Assembly: GCA_037951165.1 (NCBI GenBank)
Contig: JBBDHG010000008.1
Location: 4,039,501-4,103,500 of the forward strand
Source: Lophius americanus
Lineage: Eukaryota > Chordata > Actinopteri > Lophiiformes > Lophiidae
Length of the DNA stretch: 64,000 bases
Reading direction: 5' to 3'
Below the pieces are notes generated by a model, which was not told where the DNA came from, made no database searches, and worked only from the letters and a program-made list of their open reading frames with translations. Below are positions 1 to 14,200 of the stretch, piece by piece. Made by a program: the position numbers and the translations under genes. How positions within the stretch are numbered: the first letter of the stretch is position 1; the number at the start of each line of letters is the position of its first letter.

Positions 1-175
1 TCTTACTTTGTCTCCAAAACTTCCATTCTGGGGTGTACCTCTGATGTGCTCGTTTCTAATCCTGTCCATCCTCTTCACTACCAAAGAAAATCTTAAAAAC
101 CTAAACTTTGGCACCTGTCTTTTGGTTAGTGCCACCATCTCTGAACCATATAGCGGATGGGGCCTCATTTATAAA
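1..175 (-). mobile_element. RTE-type LINE 3' fragment (antisense)
   Basis: Read on the minus strand, this stretch gives pieces such as LYGSE, ALTKRQ and MDRIRNEHIRGT. These are typical of the region after the reverse transcriptase in fish RTE-like non-LTR retrotransposons. It is broken and cut by the window edge. The RT part of such an element lies in the same orientation at 1370-1800, so both may come from one insertion later split by other DNA. Confidence 0.7.
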
Positions 176-439
176 ACTGTGCTTAGGATTTGCGTCATAA
201 GATGATGTACAAACAATGACTTATAATGAGCCCAGGCAAAACACATCCTACACTGTTTTCCCTTGATAAATCACAACCTACTCATACTGTTGTCAACTGC
301 TCACCATAGTCCATTGGGACTATGGTGACAAAATGAGTCTCAAGTGCAGCTGCGTCAGTTTCTGCCGCTGCAGATCCTTAATGTTAGCGCAATAATTATA
401 AAAACTACCATGGAGCACTCGCAATTTATATACACACAT

Positions 440-880
440 AGACATTAGTGCAATATGAACTGGGGGGTTTTTGGGAAAGTTCTGTGGAAATTTGGTGCAT
501 ACAATTTAACTCAAGGAGATCTATCTTGCAATTGTCATATTTTACTCTAACAATTCACATTTTACTCACTAAGGAGAGGTTTTCCAGACATATCTCAAAA
601 ACGTCCTTGGATCATTTTCCAACTTTAGACCCCAATTGACCCTAGTGAGGGGGAAACTGCATTGATTTTTGTGAAAGGTAGGTTGTATATTTCTGACACT
701 AGGGGAAGCCTTTATCTCCAAAAGTTTACAAAAACTGCAGTATAAACCATTGGTTTGATTGAGTCCAAATTTGGTGTGTATGAATTGACTTGTGGAACTC
801 AATCTTTTTTATTTCACACTTAACCAATATTCTAATTGAATAGTTCATATTTTACTCACTTCCTCACAACTTTAGATTAT
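440..880 (+). repeat. Unclassified interspersed repeat, copy 1
   Basis: This copy holds two related blocks. The shared phrases are a CTAGGGG(G)A..CTTTATCT core, TCCAAATTTGGTG, a stretch around AACTCAAGGAGATCTATCTT, and TTCATATTTTACTCAC. The same phrases recur near 5100-5290, 38095-38200, 41150-41350 and 41460-41700. No coding potential was seen. I do not recognise the family. Confidence 0.65.
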
Positions 881-1369
881 TATTTAAAATTTTGGGGAAA
901 TTACTTCAACGAATAGTAGTCGTGGAAGGCTCGATAGTATCTGCCTAGTATAGTATAGTATCTGACTGTCCGGGAGCTTGTCATCATTCCACTCTGTTTT
1001 TTCCGGTTTGCGTTGTTTTTGTTCCCTTTTGATGCCAAGCCAACGTTAATGTTGCATTTTTATTTGTGTACTGGTTCCCGTTTATCCAACATTTTGTTGA
1101 CTCTTGCGTTAGCTTTAATGTGATGTTACACTTCGGTTGGAATGTAATTTTAGTATCATTATGAATAGCCAATAGACAGACTCTGATATTTAAAGGACAT
1201 GGAAGGGTCCCGGGAGCTTGCGAGAAGTCCTGATATGCTAGGGGGTAAAATCTAGAAGTGGCAATACTGCGTACTGGCCTACTTAAAGCACTGCCTACTA
1301 TACAACTCACTGCTGTCATACTGCTTACATACTTATCCTGTACCACACTGCAATACCCAAAATAGTCCC

Positions 1370-1800
1370 TTGGCTTTCTGTTTAAACTTTCTCAGCATTC
1401 ACAAAGACACAATGAAACTACTTCTGGCCTTCTCTATACCTCTCCATCAGCATTCTCAAAGCAAACATTGCATCTGTAGTGCAATTTCTTGTCTTCAAAC
1501 TATACTACTGTTCAAAAATTGTCACCATTTTCCAAACCCAGCGATTGCGTCTCTGTTTCTCTTTATTCATAGTGTGGCTCATCAGCTTGTGCCACTGCAG
1601 TTGCCACTCCTCTCCATATCACCCTTTTTGAAGATTGGCATTAGTACACTATGCCAATTTTTCCATTCCTCAGGTATCCTTTTACTTTCAAAAATGGTGT
1701 TGAACAATCTCGTTAAACACTCTTCTGCCTTTATCACTAGACCTCTCCATACTTTACAAAATTACCAGGTTGTTTGAGAAGTGAACATAAAAAACAAGCC
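1370..1800 (-). mobile_element. RTE-type LINE reverse-transcriptase fragment (antisense)
   Basis: The minus strand shows ordered RT pieces: RIPEEWKN, VLMPIFKKGD, MSHTM, TTDAMFALRMLMERYREGQK and FHCVFVNAEKV, with frameshifts between them. These match the finger/palm region of RTE-like LINEs. The copy is decayed and does not reach the catalytic YADD-type motif. It lies just upstream of the first visible morc exon. Confidence 0.75.
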
Positions 1801-2140
1801 TCGTAGCTTCTCACCCATGATTTTGGTTAGCATGATCTGATTGAGATCGGACAACACAGGCTAGACTTACCCCTTTGTGTGCCTTTGGCGTTGAGATTGT
1901 TGCACTTACCCTTTTTTCCCGTTTCCAACACAAGTTGTCCACTAAGTAATGTATCCCACCCACAAGGGCAAACTTTAACAGGATAAGCAATGATATTCTA
2001 ACATCTCATATCAGTGCTTATAATATTATGCTGATCAGTGTATATCTTCATGTCCTCCAATTTAGCATGAATGAGTACATGTTTTTTGTCTCTTTAAATC
2101 TCATATCCCAATGTCCTCCAGTCTTCACATGAAAGGGCAG

Positions 2141-2225
2141 GAGTCGGTGTCATTGGAATCATCGAGTTTGACTTTCTCAAACCTGCTCACAACAAGCAAG
2201 ACTTTGAATACACCAAAGAGTACAG
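2141..2225 (+). CDS. morc3: morc exon (end of ATPase/S5 module)
   Basis: Acceptor GGGCAG precedes and donor GTACAA follows. It encodes GVGVIGIIEFDFLKPAHNKQ and then DFEYTKEYR, the highly conserved MORC3/MORC4 block. It starts with two bases of a glycine codon and ends in phase 2. Upstream exons are not in the window. Confidence 0.88.
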
Positions 2226-5200
2226 GTACAACATGTATAGTAATTCAGAGAAACTTGTTTTTAGGCTAATAAGAGATCAGAGAGTTCAATCAAACACACT
2301 TTAAACTTTAATGTGGACTGCACATATAGTATCAATATACTTCGATTTTTGCTGTTGTGTTAAAAAATAAATTTGTAAACAGTTACCAGTTCAGAAAATT
2401 TCAAAATGAACTATCTTTGTTTAGTGGTTGTTTTTTTCCATTATTTTTCCCTCAAGACTCACCATTGGGGCATTGGGCCAAAAACTCAATGACTTCTGGA
2501 GAGAGCTGACCGAGAAGAAGGCTAGAGAGAGAGAACTTCAGACCATTAACGGAGATGAAATTGAAGATGAGTAAGTGTCAGTCGGATTCTTTTCTGATAG
2601 CTGTAAAAGCAAATTAAATTTTTCCTCCTTTATAACCCTGATTGTGAAAAAAAAAATCTAATATAATATAGTCTAATATATTAGACTCTAATATATTCAC
2701 CTGTATGAATGGCATGTCGTTGAATGGTGAGTCATTTACAGGCAAAGATGGGAAACATTTAACACTTTGTGAAACTCTGCATTGGCCATTAATCCAGCAG
2801 TCTAAGAACATTATGCCTTATTCCCCAACCGTTCGTACGAAGAAATTTCTTCTTTATCCTCACTTATGCAGATTTTTAGAAAGATTCTGGCATTCGCCAA
2901 TGTTTTCTTATTTTGGATTTGTTCTTAGAGCAGAATCTACAGAATCTACAAACAGTCATGAGCACTCTTACAATCATTTGAGTGAAGTTACGTTTTACAA
3001 AAATAATCTGTTATTGTAATAACTCTAATTATACTGTTCTAATTATACAATAATAAATTACAATAATAATGTTTTTAATTATTTAAAATATTTGTTATTA
3101 TTTTACCAAGCACTAGGTGTTTTAAAATAAATGAACACTAAACAATAGACTAAACAACAGACAGCAAACTGATTGGTTGTTATTAAAATTAAATAGTAAA
3201 TAGTAATCAAATAGATTCCAATATGGCGCCGCATGAGTGGATGTCCGATGCTGCGAGTCCGGTCACGCTTCTTTGTTTTTGTTCTAATTTGTGTATTGTT
3301 GCGTGTCCTCTATTTTTTCCACTTCAGTTATGTAACCATTCATCCACCTTATTATCGATGTGCAGGTGGTGACACTGGTGGCTCACCTCTTGCCATTACT
3401 TTTTGGACTTTTCACAATTCCAGCAGGTAAGCCTTTCAGCATGGCTCAGCTGTCTTAAACTCCCAACTCAGCTTTTAGTGCTGAGGAACACAGCGATACC
3501 CCACACATAGCAACCAAACATCCCTGCGAGTCCGGCGCCAAATAAGGAAGAGACAGTATAGGCCCTGCGTACCGTCTCTTATCATGGGAAACATTAGATC
3601 TCACATCAATAAAATGGGGGAATTAACCTTGTGACTTGTAGTATAGGGAGTGCAGCATAATGTGTCTCACTGAGACGAGGCTGACTGAGCAGGTAGGAGG
3701 TAAAGCTATGCTTATTTATAGTCGATGGTATAACCCTGGACATGCTATCTGCCTAGGGAATTCACGCACGTAATCGTGCTCGGAGTGTATGTCCCGGCCT
3801 CCGGACATTTTTCAGTCGCCTTGGAGCTGAATCACACCATGGTGTTAGAGCTGCAGGCTTCTCACCCACAGTCCCTTTTCATCATCTTCAGGTATATTAA
3901 CCATGCTTCCCTTTACTCCACTCTCAAGACTTTCAACCATATGTCACATGTCACACCAGGAAAAATTAAGACACTGGACTTTCTGTATGCCAACACCAAG
4001 GAGAAACACAGCTCATACCCACTCCTCCCACTTGGTTACTCAGATAACAACGTAGTTCACCTCCGCCCTCTCTATAAGCCGATGGTGAAGAAAGATCCAC
4101 CAAAAAAGGAAGCTAGGAGGTTTTTGTCAGTGGAGGACAGTTAGAGACTATGGGACTGTTTTGTGTCCACAGAGTGGGATGTGCTCTGTGCTCCACACGG
4201 GGACTCACTTTGTCCCTCACAAAATCTGGGACATCAGCTGCAGTTTTTCCCTGCACTACCTCGCTCCATAACTACACATCCCCCTGCAGCCCCCAGATGG
4301 AACCACTCCAACTGGAACCACTCCCCACCGTCACCCCCACTTTCTCCATAAAAGATCAGTTGAGTTGGGAGGAGTTGACAGTATCAGCTCCAGACTGCTA
4401 AGAGATTGTGCACAAGTTATGTCTGACCTCCCACCTGATGAAAACCATGGAGAGGGTTCTTCCCAAGAACCTTGGACCCCTGGTGAGCTAACCAGTAGGC
4501 CACTCCAGTTTGCCTATCTGCAAGACATTGGAGTGAATGGCACATCACACACAGTCAAAAATGAAAATGCACAGCTATGCTCATGGAAGAACGGATGTCT
4601 GGCGCTTCACAGCAAAACAGCTCTGTGGTTTTCTCTAAGTCAGTGAATCTCAGTGTAAAGATGTAACGTGTCCGAATCGGTATTTTAGTTGCCGGGTGAA
4701 GAGGGTCAGTCAAGATTCCGACTTTAAAGAGCGTGAATAACGTCTTTTCAAATGACTTTTGGATCTCTGGAAAATTTGATTAAACCCTACAAGCTGATAT
4801 TATATTATATTGATAAAAGCTTTGCAAATACCTCTCACATCTGGGGAACCTTGGAAGCACTGTGAGGTTTATGTTTTTTGACTTGTCAAGTGCTTTCCAC
4901 ACCATCCAACCATCACTGCTGAATGACGTGGTGAACTGCAGTACGGGAGCTCTACAGGGAACCGTACTCTCCCCTTCCTATTCACATTATACAACTTGGA
5001 CTTCAGACACAAAACAACTCACCGCCATTTCCAGAAGTTTGTGGACTGGTTTGAGGTCAACCAGCTTCAGGTTAAAGTATCAATCGCCTGCTCCTTTGTC
5101 TTACTGGATCAATTTTTGAAAATGTCAGTTGTATATTTTTGACACTAGGAGGAACTTTACCTCCAAAAAACTGCCAAAATTTCTCAACCATTCTAGTCCA

Positions 5201-8200
5201 AATTTGTTGCATATGTATCAACTCGAGGGAATCCATCTTGTTTATATTATATTGTAGTCTTAAAGTTCAAATTTCCCTCAGTTCAGGGAGTATTTTACTG
5301 TGAACATAACTTCACATTTAATTTTAGGAGCACAATCCTTGGGGGATTGGGGACTTTTTCGGGATAGACACTGGCTGTTTGGGAGGAGGGCATTGGTCCA
5401 GTTATATCCCCGGAAAGTTGGGGATATTGAAATCCTCATCGCTGCCTCCACATCCACCGTAGATCCTTCGTTTAATGTGATAACTCAAAAATGAGGCCAT
5501 TTTTAAAAAAGTCAAAATAGTTATTATTTTAGTGAATCATTTTCAGTTCATTGACAGTACTCACACATGTGTATCTGTATCTACAGGGCTCCCACATGGT
5601 TACAGTGCGAAGAATGCCTGAAGTGGCGAAGCGTTGACATAAATCTTTACGATGTTGTTCCTGAAAACTGGAACTGCAAGCAGAACCCCAATCCACATTA
5701 CAGGTGTGTATTTCCTAGTTACTGCTTTTCTGCTTATTTTTCTTGGTAAATAGCTCAATGTTTGGCATGAATTGAATGCAGAAATGTGTGCATACTCAAT
5801 TCTGTTATATTCAGGGATAATTTTTGCAGTGTCACGCTTGTTTTAAATGCTAGATTATTCCTGAACTTTTTCTTCCCTTTATCTTTTTTTGTTAGATGCA
5901 TCAACCACAACATAATAACCAGTGACAGGTGAAGTCAGAATGAAATTGATAATCTCGTAAAATTTCACCTATCTGTGTATATCCCATCTGTGGATGTGGA
6001 AAGGAAGGACAATTAGTGAACCAGGAACAGGTCTTCCAGGGCTTATAGATATGCATCAATAGCAAAGGCTGGTCTGTTTTGTGTAATCTCACAGAAGATC
6101 TACCATAGCTCAAATTGCCGAACAATTTTGTATCAGCTTAATAAAGCTGTAATGAAACTTTGTGTTCTGAACAGCGTCAGAACACAAAGTTTTTTGTTGT
6201 TTCAGTGGCAAAACAGGACTTACACAATGTAAGACAGGCGGTTTTTAATCTTGTGGTTGATGTGCAGTATATGCCGATGATTAACTATGTGAATCTCATA
6301 CAGCACTAACATTGTTTACTCCTATGCAAAGGTAATTTGTTTTTGTTTTGTCTTTAAATTTGTTGTATAATTATTGTTTTAATATTTTGTCATTTGTTTG
6401 ATGAAGAAAAAGACTTGTCTTCCGATCATTTTTGAGAAAATAGTATTGTTCGTATGGATGGTCCATAGTTGGTGAATTAAGGCAGCTGCACAGTTTTATA
6501 ATCTTACAGCGTCAAAATATTCTTCCCAAGTTCAGTTATTTTAGTGACCAAAATTTTTTATAGGGGGGCGAATGAGAAACGAGCACATCAGAGGGACAGC
6601 CCAGGTTAGACATCTTGGAACACAAAGTGAGAGAGGCCAGATTGAGAGGATTTGGACATTTGCAAACGAGGGACAGTAGATATATCAGTAGAAAGACACT
6701 GGGGATGGAGCTAAAAGGCAGGCGAAAAAGGGGAAGACCAAAGAGGCAGTTTCTGTAGAGGACAGGACCCTGTGGCGACCCCTAAATGTATCATCCGGGA
6801 AAAAAAAGAGAGGACAATCCAATATATTGATATCCAATTGATTGATATCCAATTGATTTTATACCCATGGCCGGTAAATGTACACTTTTACCCCATTGAG
6901 ATGCAGTCTGGACGCTGAAGGGAGAGGACGCTGGCGTTGTCTGTTCGCCGCTTTTCCATCAGAGTTGTACAGCCTGCAATACTATTAACCGACAAGTATA
7001 CCTTTTATTGTTGGTCACTGGCAAACCTTTTGGATATATATCCGTATTTGTATCTGTTTTTCTGTATTTGTATTTGTAAGTATTCTACCGAGTCTGGTGA
7101 CGGTCCGCCTACCTGTTGCTGCAAGTGTAGCATCACCCGGAGACTTCTGTATCTGTTTGTTTCATCGTTTATGTCCGTTTCTGTTTGCTCATCGTTGATA
7201 TCAGTTTGTTTGTCCGTGTTGTTCATCACTGCCCCCGTGACACTTTCACCAATAGCCGCTGTTGATCATTTTCTGTGTTTGATAGCTTTTTTCTCGGCAT
7301 CATTTCCATGAAAATAACGGCTAATAATTTCCTCTGTGCGTCTCGTCAAAAGCTAACGGCTAATAACGGGCTAGTCTCCACGACTGGCATGATGATGAAT
7401 TATTCCGTCACCCAACTGATGAAATACAACAACTACAACACTCCGTTGTGCATATCGGTTATTAAACAACTTGGACTCCTTCGCCGGCCCCGTTACATTC
7501 ACAGAAGTTGCCGTTCTAAGTTTGTTTACTCCCGCTCCCGCTCAGATAACTCCATTCCGTCCTTTTGCTCTGACGTGCGCACTATCGCGTCTCTGACACG
7601 TCATCAAAATGCTGCAGCCTTTCCCATTACTGTCAATGGACTTTCCTTGTTAAAATCATCCACTGTGCGGGTTAGAAAACGTGGAGTGGATTTCAGTCTT
7701 CTTCGGCCAATACAGAGACTCCCTGCTCCATCTAGTATTAAAATCGAACTCTTTAATTCACAATCTCTCACAAACAAATCTTGCCTCATACATGACCACA
7801 TCCTGGAGAAATGTCTGGACTTTATGTGCCTTACAGAAACCTGGCATCAACCAGATGATTTTTCTGTCCTGAATGAGACCTGTCCAGCCGGTTACACTTA
7901 CCTCCAGAATTTTTCTGTCCTGAATGAGACCTGTCCAGCCGGTTACACTTACCTCCAGAAAGCCCGCAGCACTGGTCGTGGTGGTGGTCTGTTTGTCATC
8001 TACCGCAGTGATTTGGACTTGTCTCCACTGCCGTTGCCAGAGATCTCTTCTTTTGAATGCCTGGCATTTAATTGTAAACCCCCTTTCTCCATGACCATAC
8101 TTCTAATCTACCGGCCACCCAAGCAAAACCCAGCCCTCGTCTCTGAGATGTACAACCTTTTGTCGTCATTCTACACAACATCAGCCAATATTTTATTTCT

Positions 8201-11200
8201 TGGAGATATGAACATTCATGTCGACTCCCCTGCATGTCGTTTTGCTTCTGAATTTCTCCAACTTCTGGATTGTTTTAATCTCAGGCAACTTGTCGATGTC
8301 CCTACCCACATCAAGGGGCTCACTCTGGATCTAGTCATCACTGACTCTGCTCCTCTCAGCAATCTTCTTGTGTACGATCTGGGTGTGTCCGACCACAAGG
8401 CCGTCTCCATGGAATTGTCGCTGTTGTCATCCCTCACTAAGCCCAAGCGTCAAATCTACTTCAGATATTTGAAAAACATCAACCCAGAAACCATGAGAGT
8501 CGACCTCCAGCATCTTCTTTCTGCCAACTTTGTATCAGCAAATGACTCAGTAGATTTCTACAATAAATCCCTGAGTAGCATCCTGGATCGTCCTGCCCCT
8601 GTAAAAACTAGAACAGTCACCTTCTCCCGCTCAGCACCCTGGTTCACCAGCGAGCTACGGAAAATGAAGGCAGCTGGGCGTGTCCTTGAGCGCCGTTACA
8701 AAGCTTCAGGTCTTACCGTCCACAAGCTAGCCTTTCGGGAACACCAAAAGGCCTACTCAAAGTCCCTTAGAGAGGCTCGGTCACTGTTCTACTCCAACAT
8801 CATCAAAACCAGTCCTGGAAATTCTAAGCAGCTGTTTTCCACTATCAATCATCTTCTTAAACCACAAACTCTCCCTCTTACAGAAATTACAGAAGAGCAC
8901 TGTAATAATTTCATGGCTTTCTTCAAATCAAAAATTGACTCAATCCGTTCTGTTCTTTCCTCCTCTCTACCTATCCAGTCTGCTTACTCACAGTTTGAGA
9001 TCTCCCAGCCTCTAAGGTGTTTCCCAGAAATCTCACAGCAGGAGGTTGAGGTTATCATCAGGACAATGAAATCCTCCACCTGTGCCCTCGACCCCTTTCC
9101 TATGGCCCTAGTGAAAACTAACATCTCTTCCATCAGTCCCCTGATCACCGCTGTTATAAATCAATCCCTCCAGGCCGGCTTTGTTCCATCTGCCCTAAAA
9201 GCCGCCATAATCAGACCACTCCTCAAAAAACCTACTCTCGATCCAGAACTTTTTGCTAATTACAGGCCCATTTCCAAACTCCCATTCCTCTCCAAAGTTC
9301 TGGAAAAAGTAGTTGCTGCCCACCTCCAGGACCACCTCAAATATAACAACCTGTTTGAAACCTTTTAGTCTGGTTTCCGCTCCGCCCACAGCACAGAAAC
9401 AGCTCTGCTTAGAGTCACAAATGACCTACGGATGGCAGCAGATGCTGGTTCACCTTCCCTCCTGATTCTCCTTGATTTGTCTGCTGCCTTCGACACAGTT
9501 GACCATGGAATACTCCTACACCGCCTACATCACACCACTGGACTCACTGCCACCGCCCTAAATTGGTTTCAGTCCTACTTCACAGACAGAACAGAATACG
9601 TTACCCTTGGAAGTTCAAAGTCCCGGACACACACCGTCACCTGTGGGGTCCCCCAGGGATCAGTCCTTGGCCCCATTCTCTTCATACTATACATGCTCCC
9701 CCTTGGTCGTGTCATCAGTCGATATGGACTCTCATTCCATTGTTACGCTGATGACATGCAAATCTACATAAAAACTGACACATGTTCCTCCTCAGCCTCT
9801 CCATCCTCATCGTCATCATCTCCCCTGTCAACTCTCTGCGCTTGTCTGGAGGAGATAAAGGTGTGGATGAAAAACAACTTTCTCCAGTTGAACAGCTCCA
9901 AAACCGAAGCTATTTTAATTGGCATTCCCTGATCCCTGATAAAAGTCTTCAAAGACTGCAGTATGTTCAAAACAGTGCTGCAAGGATCCTGATGAGAGTT
10001 CGTAAACACGAACACATCACCCCTGTTCTTCATTCCCTTCATTGGCTTCCCATCTCCACCAGGATTGATTATAAGATGTCTCTCCTCACTCACCAGTGCA
10101 TCCATGGTAACGCACCCCCCTACCTGAAAGAACTACTCACCCCACTGACCTCAACACGATCCCTCCGTTCTACCCAGTCATACCGCCTCCTCCTTCCCCG
10201 GACTAAGCTCAGCACCATGGGTGATCGGGCCTTCTGTTCTGCTGCCCCTCGTTTGTGGAATGCACTCCCTGACCATGTCAGGGCTCTACAGATGACTGAC
10301 ACATTTAAAAAAGGACTTAAAACTTTCCTTTTTAGCAGAACCTATAACTGTAATTAACATTAATGCTTTTGGTCATGTTTTTATATAGTTATTATTTTAT
10401 TTTTTATTGCTGCTTTTATCTGCTTTTGCTTTGTAGCACTTTGAGATTTGATCCAAATGTAAAGTGCATTATAAATTAAATGTATTATTATTATTATTAA
10501 TATGAAATTAAAATCTATTGTATTAGAATTTTCATTATTACTTATTATCTCCTGAAATAAAGATGTTTATAGTATTTTTTTTATTATTAAGTAAGTTGAA
10601 ATAGCAATAATCCAAGAGGAGAAAAAAACAGTAGAAAACATTAAAAATAATCATCCCACATGAAAATAAATAATCAATCGTTCAATTACCCGATGCGCTC
10701 TGCGCCACCCCCACTTCCCACATCTGACCATGGGATTCCTCTCTGTGGGAGGAAACCTGTCTGCTCACAATCCAGAGGGGCTCCCACTCCAGACCTTCAT
10801 TGACCAACATATTGACTTTAAAATTGACAAGACGTGCAGCATGAACAATAGGAAACTGATATGCGATGTCACTATAAAATATTTTTTAAATTAATCCTTG
10901 CTCCATGCGGCCCTCGGGCAAGATTTCACCCGTACCTAATTCTGCCACTGGCTGGTCCCCTGGAATTAACTTCATTGTCATTCATTTTATGGACTGAGGT
11001 ATTCTGGGATGAGATTGTTAACACATTTAAAGAATGTGATGAAAAATAAATAAATTCAAAATTAAGCAGTGGTATGGAAAAGCAGTGATCATATACGTGG
11101 TACCCCCTCTGCTCTGGTTTGCTGCATCCTCGGGTATAGCTGGATGGCTCTCCTGGGGCATTCCTGTGCCCCCGTAGGGCTATGGCAGACTGTGCCCCCT

Positions 11201-14200
11201 TGTTGACTTGTTGCAGGGGAAATAGGGGATGTTCCAGTGGTGGTGGGGCGCCTGGTGGGTTCTCAGTGATAATGATAATAATATAACACAACAGAAACAT
11301 ACCAAAAAAAATATCAAAAACAACAAAAGAGTAACACCAGTTGTGAATTTGACAGCTGAAGCGAAGTGACAGTATGGATTAAAAAATGTTTTGGTTGTCT
11401 GGCTATTACAGTTTAATTATCCTGGATTACATTCAGCAGTAGTTGAGTTGGTAAACAAGATAAATTTGTCTTTCAGAAGCTGCTCTGCACCAGAGGAAGC
11501 AGAAGACAGTGAAGAGCTCGTAACACCAATCTATCAGAAGGACCACAAAAAGAAGTAAATTTAATTTACTTAACCTTTTTAAGTTTTACTTGTGTGAGAG
11601 AGAGAAATTTCGCAATGTTTACTCTACCAGTATTTCTGTGTCATGTGGGTGTGCCATTTTGTGGTTTCCACGTGCCAGCTTCACACTTTATGTCAAGTTG
11701 ATGTGCACAAGAGTGTGTGTCTTTAAGTCTGACAATCAAAGAAATATCAAACTATTCTGTGTTCTGTATGATATTCATTGAAGGACTTAAATAAAAGACA
11801 AATCCGCTCATGAACATCAAAATAACAATTATTTTCCCTTTTTTTTGTTACTCTGACCATTTTAAATCAAGAATGAATGAACACCTCATATAATATCTAG
11901 TTTGTGAATTATTGGATGTTAGTAGCCTCTTATTAGCTGGAATCATTTAGCCATCTAGCTTTGACCGCTTAGCTTTTGCATTTCTGGATAAAGTTTACTC
12001 ATTAATTAGACTCCAAGCAGTTCAGAGATACTTAGTAAAGATTTACTTTCAACTGGGATTCAACATTTACAAAAGGTTCAATGTATAATAAAAATGGGAA
12101 TAAAATTAGCAATGAATTGCATAAATCTGAATAAACGACATATATACAGGTCCAGTCTGTATTTTTTCAGTGTTTCCTTTCTACAGAAGCAACTGATGAT
12201 CAGATTGGAGACAAAATATGAAGGTATGACCAAAACAAATTCTATTTTGGTATTATTATAAAACGCTGAGCACAGTAGGGATCCCCAACACCCTGTGACA
12301 GGTGCCATTGCAATTCTGACTTCACCCATCAGTGGTTATTATGCCATGGCTGATTGGTGGTTACACAGGCGCATACTCACACCATCAAAAATATTTAGGT
12401 AATATTAAACATGCATAATTTCCTTTCCTGATATAAAATTCATGTAATTAAACCAATGTCACTAAATCAGTGGGAGCCTTGGTTGGTTTGTTTCCTTGCA
12501 ATAAGGCAGTCTGTTGTGTTCCTATGTCCATTCTGTTGGGCAACTTAGTTTTCATAGCCTTCATTGCAAAAAACTCTGATTTGCTGAGTAATGTTGGGTA
12601 TATCACTCATATCAGTTAATATTCCCACACCAACATGGATCATTTGCTGCAAATAATTTTCAAATTTTGTTGGCAGCAAGGCATTGTGGTAACGGTCCAG
12701 CCACACTCTCTCCCAAATTCCGTTGTGTCTTTAAATTCAGAAACTTATCTTCCAACTTGAAGGACGTTGCCATTCTCCCATGTGTGGCAAGTGGTAGATT
12801 CAATTCAGTGTGTAAGTTATTTATGGCAATTGCTGTCTCTGCATGAATGTCAGTCGTGACAGTCCTGAGGAATTATGTGTCAATTTCCATGTAATTACTG
12901 CAATAGCAGTTATGCTAAAACTGTGTAATCCTAAAAAAAATAAAGAACAGAACCATTACACACGCAATACATATGAATGTGTGCCTGTTTGCTCAAATCT
13001 AATTATTATTTGCCTTATGTATAAAATGTATTCTACAGCCATAATATATAATTATATTTTATTTTCTGTGCTCAAGTTACCCCAATTGTTTTTAAGTGGA
13101 TAATCTATATATGATACTGGACAGAGTATAGGCCATATTATTTACTGCAGTGCCTTGCCAGATGATGTATTGGATTAAAGCAAATCTTTTTGTAAGTTTT
13201 TGTGGAACCCTTTGATACAGTGCCTAAAAGTGGCTTAAAGTTTAAATAAATAAGAGTCTATGATTTCCCACTCTGCGCTGACTTGATCCAGAGTCCATCA
13301 CTCTGATGCTCAAAATCCTTAATTTCATTAGGCAAGGCCAGCTTAAGAGACATTTTCTTACTTATTTGCTGCCGTTAAACCTCATTTATCTTTGATATAT
13401 GCCACCCTAAACTCTGTTTTTCTCTGCAGAGAACACCCCAAAAGCAGAAAAAAAGCAAATTCTTTGAAGGTTTGTGGAAAGTTAGAAACTTGTGTGCTCT
13501 TGGATGAAGCAGCTCAACATCAAATCCTCTCCAAACGTCCGTCAGAGCCAGTGCAACCTATCGACCTTTCAGGACGCACGCCTCAGCACGCCGCAAAGAA
13601 AATGCAATGCCACACAGAAGAAACCGCCCTTGAAGAATATCAGCAAGACACATTCCATCCAGGAGATGTGGATACAAACATACACACAAATGCTGATGTG
13701 CTCACACAGCAGAAGCTATTTGAGAGAGAGAAAGTCATCAAAGATAAGAACAAAGAACATGTGCATGAGGAAAAAAAATCATATGATTGCAGCTTTGAAA
13801 ATGAAGGGAGGGACGAAATGAAAGACACAAACACAGAGCAAATCGAAAGACAGAAGGAGAAAATATACACGTCAAGGTTGAGTATGTTGCATGCATTCTT
13901 TATGAAAGTTCTGTGGCAACTTTTATTTAATGTAGCTTAAAAAGCTGTGTTGCTTCCTACTTCTAGCCATCATTTATTACATAGTTATGCATCTCAATTG
14001 TCGCAAATTTTTTGACTGTGTTCTGGTTCATGTTCGACCATGCACTGGACTTGATAAAAAATTTCCCACCCTTTATTTTTTTCTTTAGCTACAAAAGGAA
14101 ATCCTCTTCATTTAACGATGTGGAAAAGAAACCATGTCTTATGGAGGAACAATGGCCAGATAATATGGCAGATGGAATTAATTCTGACAAACAAACACAT

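Noticed and set aside
984..1346. 120-codon minus-strand ORF
   Set aside because: No domain or family resemblance, surrounded by repeat DNA, no splice context.
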